The translations under genes and the position numbers were made by a program. Shown piece after piece: positions 9,373-19,000 of a DNA stretch of 64,000 bases. The notes below the pieces were generated by a model, which saw only the letters and a program-made list of their open reading frames with translations, searched no databases and was not told the DNA's origin. Source of the stretch: an archaeon (lineage in GTDB: Archaea > Thermoproteota > Nitrososphaeria > Nitrososphaerales > Gagatemarchaeaceae); contig JAKASL010000003.1 in the NCBI GenBank assembly GCA_021819035.1, forward strand, positions 62,001 through 126,000, read 5' to 3'. Positions within the stretch are counted from its first letter, which is position 1, and every line of letters begins with the position of its first letter.

Positions 9373-9503
9373 TTAGACGGTCACTCCGTCTTACTCAGGA
9401 GAAGGGCTTGCCGTTCAAGACCGCCTACCCGGGAATGTTAAGCACTTCTCACCCAGCATGCTTCAAGATAAGCTAAAGGCATTAACTATATATACTTTAA
9501 TGG

Positions 9504-9525
9504 TTCCATCAGTCACTTGATGGAA
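9504..9525. promoter_or_regulatory. Perfect palindrome over the MarR start: likely operator
   Basis: TTCCATCA (9504-9511) and TGATGGAA (9518-9525) are perfect inverted 8-bp arms with a 6-base spacer. The right arm contains the regulator start codon (ATG 9520). A TATATATA stretch (9487-9494) lies about 29 bases upstream, so transcription should begin at or next to the ATG and the palindrome covers the initiation site. This is the size and position expected for a MarR dimer repressing its own gene and possibly the divergent exporter. Confidence 0.65.
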
Positions 9526-9960
9526 GACGAACAGAGTTCCTATCAACATGAGACTTACAGAATCATCACGGCGTCCTACAAACTGATGCAGCGGAAGATT
9601 ACGGAGATGCTATCAGAGGAGGGGCTAACCCAGCCCCAGTTCCATGTCCTAAGGATTGCCGCAAGGAGCGGCGGGACTTCCATGAGGGAGATGAGCGACG
9701 AGATGCTGGTCACTCCTGCGAACATGACAGGGTTGATCGATAGGCTCGAGTCGAGAGGGCTGATAAAGAGAGGAGCGCGCGAGGGAGACAGGAGAGCCAG
9801 GACCATCGACCTCACGCCCAAGGGGAAGGAGTTGCAGGAGACGGTAGCCACGAAGTACGGGAAGTTCATGCAGAAAGCTCTCCGGGCCCTAACCGATGAC
9901 GAGCAGGCGATGCTCAGCGAACTCCACATCAAGCTCCAGAAAGGGATGACGCAATCCTGA
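9520..9960 (+). CDS. MarR-family transcriptional regulator
   Basis: A 146-residue protein with the MarR fold: an N-terminal dimerisation helix, LTQPQFHVLRIAARSGG, the recognition helix region MLVTPANMTGLIDRLESRGLI, the wing KRGAREGDRRARTIDLTPKG and C-terminal helices. The ATG at 9520 is preferred over TTG 9517 because the TATA box predicts initiation there. The regulator probably senses a small phenolic or drug-like ligand and controls the divergent DHA2 exporter. Its stop is 21 bp before the first radical-SAM gene, so it may also head that operon. Confidence 0.9.
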   Translation: MEDEQSSYQHETYRIITASYKLMQRKITEMLSEEGLTQPQFHVLRIAARSGGTSMREMSDEMLVTPANMTGLIDRLESRGLIKRGAREGDRRARTIDLTPKGKELQETVATKYGKFMQKALRALTDDEQAMLSELHIKLQKGMTQS

Positions 9961-9981
9961 GGATGAGGCGGTGGACCTAGC

Positions 9982-11656
9982 GTGAAGACCATTCTCATAC
10001 GCCCGACCAATCCAGGGGGGAGCGCCTACCTGACGAAGTGGGGGTTCCTGCCGGCCCCCCTGGGTCTGCTCCAACTTGCCGGCTCGCTGCTCACCCTCGA
10101 CGATTCCGAGGTGAAGGTCCTGGACATGGAGGCTGACCCTCAAAGGACGGTCGAAAGTGTTGTCAAAGAGACAATTAGCTTCAAGCCCGACATAGTAGGA
10201 TTGACCATCCACGCGACAGCCGCGCATGCCACCGCAACAGAGATCGCCAAGAGAGTGAAAGAAGAGAAGAGTGACGCTCTTCTGCTCGCCGGCGGGCACC
10301 ATGCGACGTTCGTCCCCTACGACCTGCTTAGGAACGGCTTCGACATAGTCGCCCGTGGAGAGGGAGATCAGACAGTAGTCGACATCGTCACGGCGTTGCG
10401 AAACGGAAGCAGTTTCGAAGAGATTCCGGGCATCTTCTTCCGCAGAAAAGGGGACGGAAAAAACAGAACGGCGCTGACGATGCCTAGGGCGCTCATCCCG
10501 GACCTGGACTCGCTGGCGCTCCCGGCCCTCCATCTGGTTAAAAAAAGAGCCATACACAATCAAGGCTTTCGGCGGAGGGAGCGTCGCCTGCCTGGAGACA
10601 TCCAGGGGCTGCCCCTACGCGTGCGATTTCTGCTCGGTCACCCCGACCTGGGGGCACAAGTGGAGGAACAAGTCAAACAAGAGGATACTCATGGAGCTAG
10701 AGCTCGCGAAGAGTCTCGGCTACGACTGGATCTTCTTCACAGACGACATTTTCGTGGTCTATCCAAACGTCGGCCAGAGGATGGCCCTGTTCGACGCCAT
10801 GATAGAACGAGGATATGACAGGTTCAAGTGGCTGGTCCAGATGAGGGCAGATGTAACCTCGAAGAACCCAGCTCTGATCAGACGAGGGGCAGAGGCAGGC
10901 ATGCGCTTCGCCTTCCTAGGGGTCGAGTCTGGAAGCCAGGAGACGCTCAAGATGATGCACAAGGGTCTCCTCACTCCGCAGTCAGTCAGGGCCGTGAAGA
11001 TTCTGAGCGACAACGGCATCATCGTTCTGGCCGGGATGATGCTTGGCGCGCCCTACGAGAGCTTCAGAGACATGCTTGCGACGGTACGGTTCTCCCATAG
11101 GCTCGCTGATGCCGGCGCTGACGGGGTGCAGTTCACCACGTATACCCCTCTGCCTGGCACTCGAATATTCAGCGACGCTCTGAAGAACAACAAGCTCTTC
11201 ACGCTGGATTGGAACAAGTACGACGTCCTGACCCCGGTCATGAAGACAAAAGTCAACCCTGCACTCGTACAGCTTCTCCAGTTCTTAGGCAACGGCTCGT
11301 TCTACGTGGCAAAATGGTTGAAGGGCAAGGCCAGGCGAGATGCAGAGCGCAACCTCAAGGGGTTCAAGCGAGACCTCCTCTACAGTTCCCAGAAATTCAT
11401 CTTCAGCATGATGCCGACCTACCTGAAAGACGCGCTCAAGTTCCCGCGGCAGGTGTGGGAGACGAACAGGCTCTACACGTCCCTTAGGGACATGGCGGGC
11501 ATCTCGAAAGAGACGATAGAAGAGCTCAGCGAGTTCTCGAGCGGGGTCATCTACCTTGAGGGCGGGGGAAAAACCCGTACTTCCTCATCAAGAAGTCAGG
11601 GTGAAGAGCAAACACTAGTGCCCCATGTTGAACCCAAAGCACATCATTGTTTCTGA
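9982..11656 (+). pseudogene. B12-binding-domain radical SAM protein, frameshifted
   Basis: The N-terminal half (9982-10540, GTG start) is a cobalamin-binding-type domain (PLGLLQLAGSLL, GLTIHATAAHA, LAGGHHATFVPYDLL, ARGEGD). The frame breaks at a run of seven A (10540-10546). One A fewer would continue into frame 2 with ETSRGCPYACDFC, the CxxxCxxC cluster site of radical SAM enzymes, up to the end of the ORF. Near 11570 a second shift of opposite sign would restore a natural ending (YFLIKKSG, stop 11602-11604), leaving 20 bp before the next gene. As given, the ORF ends at 11656. Possible explanations are sequencing error, recent decay or, for the A7 run, programmed frameshifting. Confidence 0.75.
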
Positions 11657-13343
11657 TACGACCCTCACCCACGATTATAGGAACTTCCCGTTGCTGGACT
11701 TCCTGTCGTGCGCGCCTGGATGGATCCCGAGGCCGATCTATTCTTACCTGAAAGGGAAGACCCCTCCTCCTCTGCCTGACGGTCAGGCCGCCCTTGCCCC
11801 CTACTCCATAAGGAAGCTTGGAGCCTCGTTACTGAAGGAAATCCCCGAGGAAGACGTCGCGGTCCCCCCATGAGGAACATATCGAAAGATTCGTTACCCG
11901 AGAGACAGAGGTGATAGCCATCAGCACCATGGACCCGCTGGGGCTCGGACCCCTCACCATGTCGTACGCCGTGCTCTTCGGCTCCCAAGACTACACAGCA
12001 TGGGTCAAGAGGGAGTTTGAGGAGCTGATGGCCAGGATCAGGAGAGCGAAGTCCAGGGTCGGATCGAGGGCGAAGGTCCTCGTCGGCGGCCCCGGGTCTG
12101 GGAATTCACCATCGTGCCTGAGGAGCTGGAGAGGCTTGGGATAGACTACGCCTTTCAGGGGGAAGCGGACGACATCGCACCAGGTCTGTTCGAGGAGATA
12201 GCGAACGGGTTGCCAGGCGGCACCTGGGGCCCCGCCTTCTTCAAAGGCTTTCAGACGTTCGACTCAGGATTTCGAAAGTCGTGGGTGGGCCATGACAAGT
12301 TCCTGACGAGGACCAGGTTCTCGAAGCAGACGCCTACACTCGAAGAGATTCCCGAGATAAGAAAACCCTCCATGAAGTCGCTTGTGGAGGTGATGCGTGG
12401 TTGTGGCATAGGGTGCGACTTCTGCGAGGTCACCCTCAGGCCGCTGCGGTACTACCCATACGAGAAAATCATGAAAGAAGTGCAGGTGAATGCGCGACAG
12501 GGAGGATTCACCAACGTCTGGTTTCACACCGACGAAGTTTTTGCGTATCAGCACGGCAGGAACTTCGAACCAAACACTGATGCACTGACAGGCCTATTCA
12601 AAGCAATCATGTCAGTCAGGGGGGTCTCGCAGATGAATCCCACTCATGGGAGGATCTCCATACCTGCGGCGTACCCCGATCTGATGAGGGAGCTATCTGA
12701 GATAGGGAGGGCGGGTCCCTCCAACTGGGTGGGGGTGCAGGTCGGTATCGAAACGGGGAGCGACAGGCTGGCCAAACTGCACATGCCGAACAAGGCGCTT
12801 CCTCTGAAGATAGGGCCGGACGGCCCGTGGCAGGACATAGTCAGGAGGGGCGTGTACGTCATGAACAAATATTACTGGAGGCCAGCCTTCACTGTCCAAG
12901 TGGGCCAGGCGGGGGAGACACCCGAAGACAACTGGGAGACCGTCGCCCTGATAAACAGGCTCAGCAACTCGGTGTTAGACGACGGAAGGGCGTTCGAGTT
13001 CACGGTCACCCCCATGCAGAACGTACCTCTCGGGATGATGAAGAGCAGAGCATTCAGGTCAGGCCTGCTCGACGAGTCCCAGCTCGCGGTCTATTACGCT
13101 TCTTACCGCCATCTCGCGAAGGTCGCCGCCAGGGACGCTGCGAGGGACAGCAGCGGGAGCATCCTGAGCAGATACGGGACTTCGGCGCTCATCGCCATAG
13201 GGGGGAGGGCGATGCTGGAGGCTGTCTCGGCAGTGTGCAGGAGAGGAGGCCTCGACGTCGAGAAGGCTGCGAGGTACGGACTAGGCGGGGTGGGGCAGGC
13301 TCCGACGCCAAAGACCACCCGAGTCCCTGAGGGCGATGGCTGA
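11625..13343 (+). pseudogene. Second B12-type radical SAM protein, two frameshifts
   Basis: ATG 11625 opens a frame (MLNPKHIIVSD) that breaks at a run of six C (11866-11871). Dropping one C leads into ERFVTRETEVIAISTMDPLG and KVLVGGPGS. A second, opposite shift near 12100 leads into WEFTIVPEELERLG and the radical SAM core with RGCGIGCDFC (CxxxCxxC). The last piece, 12114-13343, is one uninterrupted frame. The architecture parallels the preceding gene, so the two probably act on related substrates. The reaction is unknown; such enzymes often do methylations or rearrangements in lipid or natural-product pathways. Confidence 0.75.
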
Positions 13344-13480
13344 AAGTAGCTACTTCGCGCCACGATCGCGGCACGTGGGCCATAAAATGCTGGTTGGGAA
13401 GGAGGGACGGCGCCCTCGGGTAGATGGATCTGTAACCGCAGAGGTGGACGACGAAGAATCTTGAAAGAGCAAGAATCATG

Positions 13481-13625
13481 AGCTCGACCACTGTGAAATC
13501 GAGCTGGAGAACCCGGATGACCAAAGGGATGAAGACGGTTCTCCATCACCCCGCTGACGCAGGTAGCGGGGTTGCCAGAACCAACGCTCAGGGTCGGCAT
13601 TTCGTTTCGTCGTCTTCAAAAGACG
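13481..13625. ncRNA. Cluster of back-to-back hairpins: candidate structured RNA
   Basis: Four perfect stems lie close together: AGCTCGA/TCGAGCT (13481-13505), GGAGAACC/GGTTCTCC (13506-13544), CCCCGCT/AGCGGGG (13549-13571) and CGTCTT/AAGACG (13611-13625). The first two abut exactly. The interval 13344-13661 has no supported protein gene. The strand is unknown. On the plus strand a CATAAAATG element at 13381 could be a promoter. On the minus strand the region lies just downstream of the tRNA. It is not assigned to a known RNA family. Confidence 0.35.
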
Positions 13626-13661
13626 CGCATTTGGGCCCCGAACATAACGGAGGAAGGTTAG

Positions 13662-13754
13662 CGGGCCCGGAGGGATTTGAACCCTCGACCCTCAGCTCCG
13701 CAGGCTGATGCCCTGATCCGTGCTCCCCCTTGTAAAAGTCTAGGCTACGGGCCC
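13662..13754 (-). tRNA. tRNA-Arg (anticodon GCG) with D-loop insertion
   Basis: Read on the minus strand: acceptor GGGCCCG pairs with CGGGCCC, discriminator G at 13662; T-arm GAGGG-TTCAAAT-CCCTC; anticodon stem TCAGC/GCTGA around loop CTGCGGA, giving anticodon GCG (Arg, CGC codons) with U33 and G37. The D-arm begins GCCTAG and ends GGATCAGGGC, but about 18 extra bases lie between AG and GG where one to three are normal. That suggests a non-canonical D-loop intron, common in some TACK archaea. CCA is not encoded. A TATA element (TTATAT, about 13778-13784) overlaps the stop codon of the upstream UDG gene, about 26 bases before the tRNA. Confidence 0.85.
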
Positions 13755-13777
13755 ACGCTGCGGTCAAAGTAGCCCGC

Positions 13778-14458
13778 TTATATGCGCAAGTCCCGCCTGA
13801 TTCTCTTGAGCAGCCCGACGAGCATCGGCATGGTCAGCTTCCCCGTGTTGGTGTTCCTCGGGCTCGGGTGGTAGCATGCGTACACAACTGGCTGACCGTC
13901 GATTCGGTAAGCGGCGCCGTGCCCGAAGACCATCCCCCTGACGTCTGCCCCGGCCCTTGCCAGATGGGCGACGTATGCCTTGAAAGCCAGAGAGCCGAGG
14001 GCCAAGACCCCCTCCAGGTTCGGCATCAGCGAAACCTCGGCGTCGAGGAAGGGGGAGCAGTTGGCGAACTCTTCCTTGGTGGGCTTATCCCCCGGAGGGA
14101 CACACTTCACCGCGGCCGTGATGTAGCATCCCCGGTAGACGAGCCCGTCGTCTCGCGACTCGGACACAGGCTGGTTGGCGAACCCCGCGGAGTATAGCGC
14201 GGCGACCAGGAACCTGCTCGAGGCGTCCCCGGTGAATATCCTCCCAGTCCGCTCGGCGCCGTGCGACGCCGGGGCCAGGCCCAGGACGAGCAGCTTCCCA
14301 TCGAGGTCCCCGAACCCTGGGACCGGCTTCCGCCAGTAGGGTTGGGACGCGTAGGACGCTCTGGGCTTGACCCCCTCTCTGTACTCCACAAGGCGGGGAC
14401 AGGCCCTGCACGACACGATCGCCCGGCCGAGCTCGTCGGCGCATCTGCCTGCGCTCAA
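13778..14458 (-). CDS. Uracil-DNA glycosylase, family 5 (UDGb)
   Basis: A 226-residue enzyme that removes uracil and other deaminated bases from DNA. Motif 1 is GLAPASHGAE (about 60-69), the family 5 form with Ala instead of the acidic residue of family 4, and motif 2 is HPSPRNTNTG (about 197-206). Cys17, Cys20, Cys119 and Cys134 fit the four ligands of the 4Fe-4S cluster. The start is TTG at 14458, overlapping the TGA stop of lysS as TTGA, so the genes are translationally coupled. The longer open frame upstream only shadows lysS. Confidence 0.85.
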   Translation of the reverse strand: MSAGRCADELGRAIVSCRACPRLVEYREGVKPRASYASQPYWRKPVPGFGDLDGKLLVLGLAPASHGAERTGRIFTGDASSRFLVAALYSAGFANQPVSESRDDGLVYRGCYITAAVKCVPPGDKPTKEEFANCSPFLDAEVSLMPNLEGVLALGSLAFKAYVAHLARAGADVRGMVFGHGAAYRIDGQPVVYACYHPSPRNTNTGKLTMPMLVGLLKRIRRDLRI

Positions 14459-16050
14459 TTCCCTACTGCGGCGAGGAGGGCCTTGCTCACCGCGGCCTTG
14501 CCCGCGTCCATGACGTAGGGCCCGAGCCTGGGACCCCGGTCCGTGCCGAGGAGTATCGCGTACACCGCCGGGAAGAACTCCCCTGCCCTGAGCCCCTGCC
14601 TCTTCGCCGCTTCGAAGGCGGCGTTCTGGACGTCTTCTTCTGTGGCCAGCCGGGGGAGCGCTGCGGCGAACTCCCTCACCGCGGCCCTGGCGGCCTCCCC
14701 GAGCTCCGGGGGCTCCACCGCGGCCTTCCCCTCCCGCGTCGCCCACCCGCGGGCCCAGGATATCTTCCTTGAGAGGTCCGGGGACGGCCCCCTCACCATC
14801 CCGTAGGTGGCGAGCCTCTTGACCACGAACTCCTCGACCGCACCCTCGGGGGCGACAGCCGCAAGCTGCGCAATGAGCCTGTATGGGACGTGGACCCCCT
14901 TCGCCTGGGGGACCTTCAGGAACACGGAGTACTCGTAAAGCCCCCTCAGCCTCGCGTCCTTCATCTGGTTGGGGTCCCTCTTCTTGGAGAAGTACAGCTC
15001 TTCGAGGTCGTCGTACTCGTCCATGTAGAGCGGGACGTCCTCTAGTGAGATGTTCCTCGCGCCGACTATCCTCTTGTACATCAGCAGCCTTAGGCTCTCA
15101 GGGGAGGCGTACCGGAGCCACTCGTCAGGGGTGACGAGGTTGCCGGTCGACTTCGACATTTTCTTCCCCGACTTGTCCTGGAAGAGCTCGTACCTCGCGT
15201 GGTATGGGGGCGGGTAGCCGAGGACGTTCTCGGCGACCCAGTCGTTTATCTTGACCGAATCAGTCAGCTCCTTCCCGTAGGCCTCGAACCGTATGTCGAA
15301 GGCAGACCACCTTGCGGCGAACTCGACCTTCCACATCAGCTTCCCGTTCCCTTCCGTGACATTCACCTCCCCTTCGTAGCCGCACCCTTCGACCCTCTTC
15401 TCCCCGAGCGTCGTCCCGTCGCAGACGTAGTCGACGGTGTCTCTCTCCGGGTCGAAGGTCCGCGCCCTGGTGACGTAGATCCTCCCGCAGTTCTTGCAGA
15501 CCGGGGTGTAGGGAAGGGACTCCTCGTATTTGGACTGGCCCACCAGCTCGTTGATCTTCCGCCCTATCACCGCGGCGCTGGAGAGTATCTTCCTGATCTG
15601 GCCGTTGAGCATCCCAGACGCATACGCCTCGGCCCCGCTCTGGAACACGTACTCGACCCCTATCTTGTCCAGGGCCCCGCGGAGGAGCGAGCCCACGTGC
15701 TCGGCATAGGAGCCGTGGCACCCTAGGGGGTCAGGGATGCGCGAGACGGGGCGCGAGATGTAGTCGTTCAGCCACGCAGGGAAGCCCGCCGGGACCTTCC
15801 TCAGACCGTCAAAATCATCAGAGTAGGCGAGCAGCTCCGACCTGTGGCCGAGGGACTCCAGGGCGAGCTTCACCCCATAGCTGCGTATGGCGTCCCCCAC
15901 GCTCCCGATATGGGGGAGCCCAGACGCTCCCAGCCCGCTCTCAACCCTCATCATGGACAGGCTCCTCCCCAGCCGCCCCTCGCGCTCCGCCGTCTCGTGG
16001 GCGACCTTGTCGAGCCAGGTGCCCCGTCCGATGATCGCTACTTCGTCCAA
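14455..16050 (-). CDS. lysS: Lysyl-tRNA synthetase, class I
   Basis: A 531-residue class I LysRS, the archaeal type. The HIGH-like motif is PHIGS (46-50) and the KMSKS motif is exact (297-301). Four Cys (185, 188, 210, 223) form a zinc-ribbon insertion. The C-terminal alpha-helical anticodon domain is present and of normal length. It charges tRNA-Lys in the cytoplasm. The start is TTG 16050, 42 bp after the Cdc48 stop, and the downstream UDG gene overlaps its stop. The three genes are likely one transcription unit. Confidence 0.95.
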   Translation of the reverse strand: MDEVAIIGRGTWLDKVAHETAEREGRLGRSLSMMRVESGLGASGLPHIGSVGDAIRSYGVKLALESLGHRSELLAYSDDFDGLRKVPAGFPAWLNDYISRPVSRIPDPLGCHGSYAEHVGSLLRGALDKIGVEYVFQSGAEAYASGMLNGQIRKILSSAAVIGRKINELVGQSKYEESLPYTPVCKNCGRIYVTRARTFDPERDTVDYVCDGTTLGEKRVEGCGYEGEVNVTEGNGKLMWKVEFAARWSAFDIRFEAYGKELTDSVKINDWVAENVLGYPPPYHARYELFQDKSGKKMSKSTGNLVTPDEWLRYASPESLRLLMYKRIVGARNISLEDVPLYMDEYDDLEELYFSKKRDPNQMKDARLRGLYEYSVFLKVPQAKGVHVPYRLIAQLAAVAPEGAVEEFVVKRLATYGMVRGPSPDLSRKISWARGWATREGKAAVEPPELGEAARAAVREFAAALPRLATEEDVQNAAFEAAKRQGLRAGEFFPAVYAILLGTDRGPRLGPYVMDAGKAAVSKALLAAVGN

Positions 16051-16092
16051 ACTTCAGGGCGGGCTGTCGCCGTGGAGTAATTAGCCTTCCCT

Positions 16093-19000
16093 CTACCTGT
16101 AGTAGGGGACCGGGACCTTCTCCATGGGCTTCCCTTCCCTTGACTGGCGCACCTTCTTTATCGCGTCGACGAAGTGCTCCATCCCCACCACGGCCTCGTC
16201 CACGTGCTTCTTGGCGTCATCCGGCTTCGGGTACTTCGAGATGAACCCCTGGAGGACGATGGAGACCGCGGTGTTGGTGAGCGCAGCCATATCGGCTCCG
16301 CTGAGCCCGTCTGTCATCTCCGTCACCCTGTCCAGGTCGACGTCCTTGGCTATCGGGACCCCTTTGGTGTGGATCTTCAGTATCTCTCTCCTCGCGGGCT
16401 TATCTGGAAGCGGGATCTGGATCAGCTTGTCGAACCTCCCTGCCCTTAGTAGGGCCGGGTCGACTATGTCGATCCTGTTCGTCGCGGCGAGCACAACCAC
16501 CCCGTTAAGGCTCTGCACTCCGTCGAGCTCGGTGAGGAGCTGGCTGACGACCCGCTCCGTGACCATGCTGTCTCCGCCCATCCCCCTCGTGGGAGCCAGG
16601 GCGTCGATCTCATCGAAGAAGATGACGCAGGGCGAAGCCTGCCTCGCCCTCCTGAACACCTCCCTTATCCCCCGCTCGGACTCGCCGACCCACTTGCTGA
16701 GCAGCTCTGGGCCTCTTACGCTGATGAAGTTGGCTTCGCTCTCCGTGGCGACCGCTTTCGCGAGGAGGGTCTTCCCCGTCCCCGAGGGCCCGTAGAGCAT
16801 GATCCCCTTCGGCATGCTGTAGCCTATCTTGTCATAGATGTCAGGGTACTTCAGCGGCCATTCGACCGCTTCCTGCAGCTCCTTCTTGACGCCTTCAAGG
16901 CCTCCTATGTCGGCCCACTTGACGTCGGGGGTCTCGAGATAGACCTCGCGCATCGCTGAAGGCATCACGTCCTTTAGCGCCCCCTCGAAGTCTTCCATCG
17001 TCACAACCAGCTTGTCCAGGGTCTCCGGACTGAGCCTGTCCTCTTCCAGCTTGATTTCCGGCAGGTTCCTCCTGAGGGTCTTCATTGCCGCCTCCTTGCA
17101 AAGGTACTCAAGGTCGGCCCCCACGAAGCCGTGGGTGACCGCTGCGAGCTTCTCGACGTCCACCACCTTGTCCCCCGCCCCGTGCTTGTCGTCGTTCCCT
17201 TCGAGGGGCATGTGCCTCGTGTGTATCTGGAGGATCTCCAGCCTCCCCCTCTTGTCTGGGACCTTGATCTCTATCTCCCTGTCGAACCTCCCCGGCCTTC
17301 TCAGAGCAGGGTCGATGGCGTTAGGGCGGTTGGTATTGTGAAGCAGGACAGGGCTCTCGCCTCCGAAGAAAGCCTCCCCCTCCGCCCCGCAGATGTCATA
17401 GACGTATCCTGAGTATGGGACTTTGGTGACCGACTTGATTATCGCCCGCTTCTGGGCCAGTTGCTTCTTCGAAGGGGCCGTGGTGAACGGGTTGTTCGTC
17501 TTTCCGATGTTCAGACGGTGGGCCACCGTCTCCTTGTCAACCACTTTGCCCGCGATGAGCCTCCCTGCTGGGACCTTGAAAGAACTGGTCGACGCCTTGA
17601 TCCCGTGCATGCGGCAGAGCCAGTTCAATTGGGCGATGAACTCCCTGCTCACTGAGGTTATCTCAAGGTTCCCTCTCGACGGACTGTTGTGGCCGTCTCC
17701 CCTGGCTTCTCCCCTCAAGAACTCTAGGAAAATGTCTCGGGGGGCTTCGAACATGAACGGCGGTAGGTTCTTTTCCTGCGCGGCGTGACCGAAGAGGTCC
17801 CCGAACAGGCCCGCCACCGGCTTTCTCTCGAAGTAGAGTGAAAACGCATTGTTGTGCTCCCGCTCAATCGAGGGCTCAACATTGAACGTCGCCTTCATTA
17901 GGGACTTTACGTCGTCGATGTAGTCCTTCTCCTCCTTGGAGAAGGTGAAGGTGAGTTCCTTCCCCTTGCTGTGGCCCTCCGCCGCATAGTATCCGAACAG
18001 CCTTCCCAATCCTGGGTTGAGCGTGACTGTCTCAGGTATCCCCTCTTCAGCCCACCGGACGACGTCCGGCTTCATACCATCATGCCTCCATCTCTGTACG
18101 GTGGATGGATTCACTCCGGCTCGCAGCGCAATCATGTGCGATTGGCCGTTTGGGCCGGGAACGTCATTCAGGACGACGGAGTCGTAGTACGCTTGAGTCT
18201 GTTCGGTTCCGTAGAGTTTGAATTGTGGAAGCGGACGCTCCTCGAAGAGGTGTGCCCTTATCTCCGTGAGTTCTTTTCTCGACCGGTTCGCCTTGAACGG
18301 GAGGTCCACCAGCAAGTCTCCTTCTTTGAGCTGGTCCACGCGCCTCGCCACAATTCCGTGAGCCGTTCTGATGAACACAGAGTGGTTTCCGGTCGTCCTG
18401 ACTTTCCCACCGATGTAGCCGATTTCGTAGATTTCGTCGACTTTGTGTCTGAAGACGCCCCTGAAGGGTTGGAATTTGCTCCCGCCGAAGAAAGTGTAAC
18501 TCGAAAACCTGGGGTTTGCGGATTTCTTCGGATTGAGCCCCAGCACTTTGTACCCATTCGCGGGCTTTTCGACGCCTTCTTCGCCCTCCCTGTAGAACGA
18601 ATCGATGAAATTCCCGATGGGAGTCAGGCTGACCTTTCCTTCCGGGTCCTTCACAAGGACCGGAGTGTCGCCGGTAACGCTTGCAGCTATGACTATGACC
18701 TTTCCCCTGGCTTCCAGCCCGTCCATCAGGGAGAGCAGCTGGCTGACCACCCTCCTCTCGACCTCCCCCGTTACCTCCTCCCTCTTGGGGGCGATGGAGT
18801 CTATTTCGTCGATGAATATGATGGTTGGCGCTTTTTCCTTGGCTTCTTTGAAGATCTCTCTGAGCCTAGCTTCAGATTCCCCGTAAAATTTTGACATTAT
18901 CTCAGGGCCGCTTATCGGAATGAAGTGGGCGTTGCTCTCCGTCGCCACCGCCTTCGCCAGCAGCGTCTTCCCGGTCCCCGGCGGTCCGTAGAGGAGTATC

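Noticed and set aside
13507-13560. C/D box sRNA at GGATGACC ... GCTGACG
   Set aside because: C- and D-like boxes exist, but no terminal stem flanks them and they fall inside two perfect hairpins instead.
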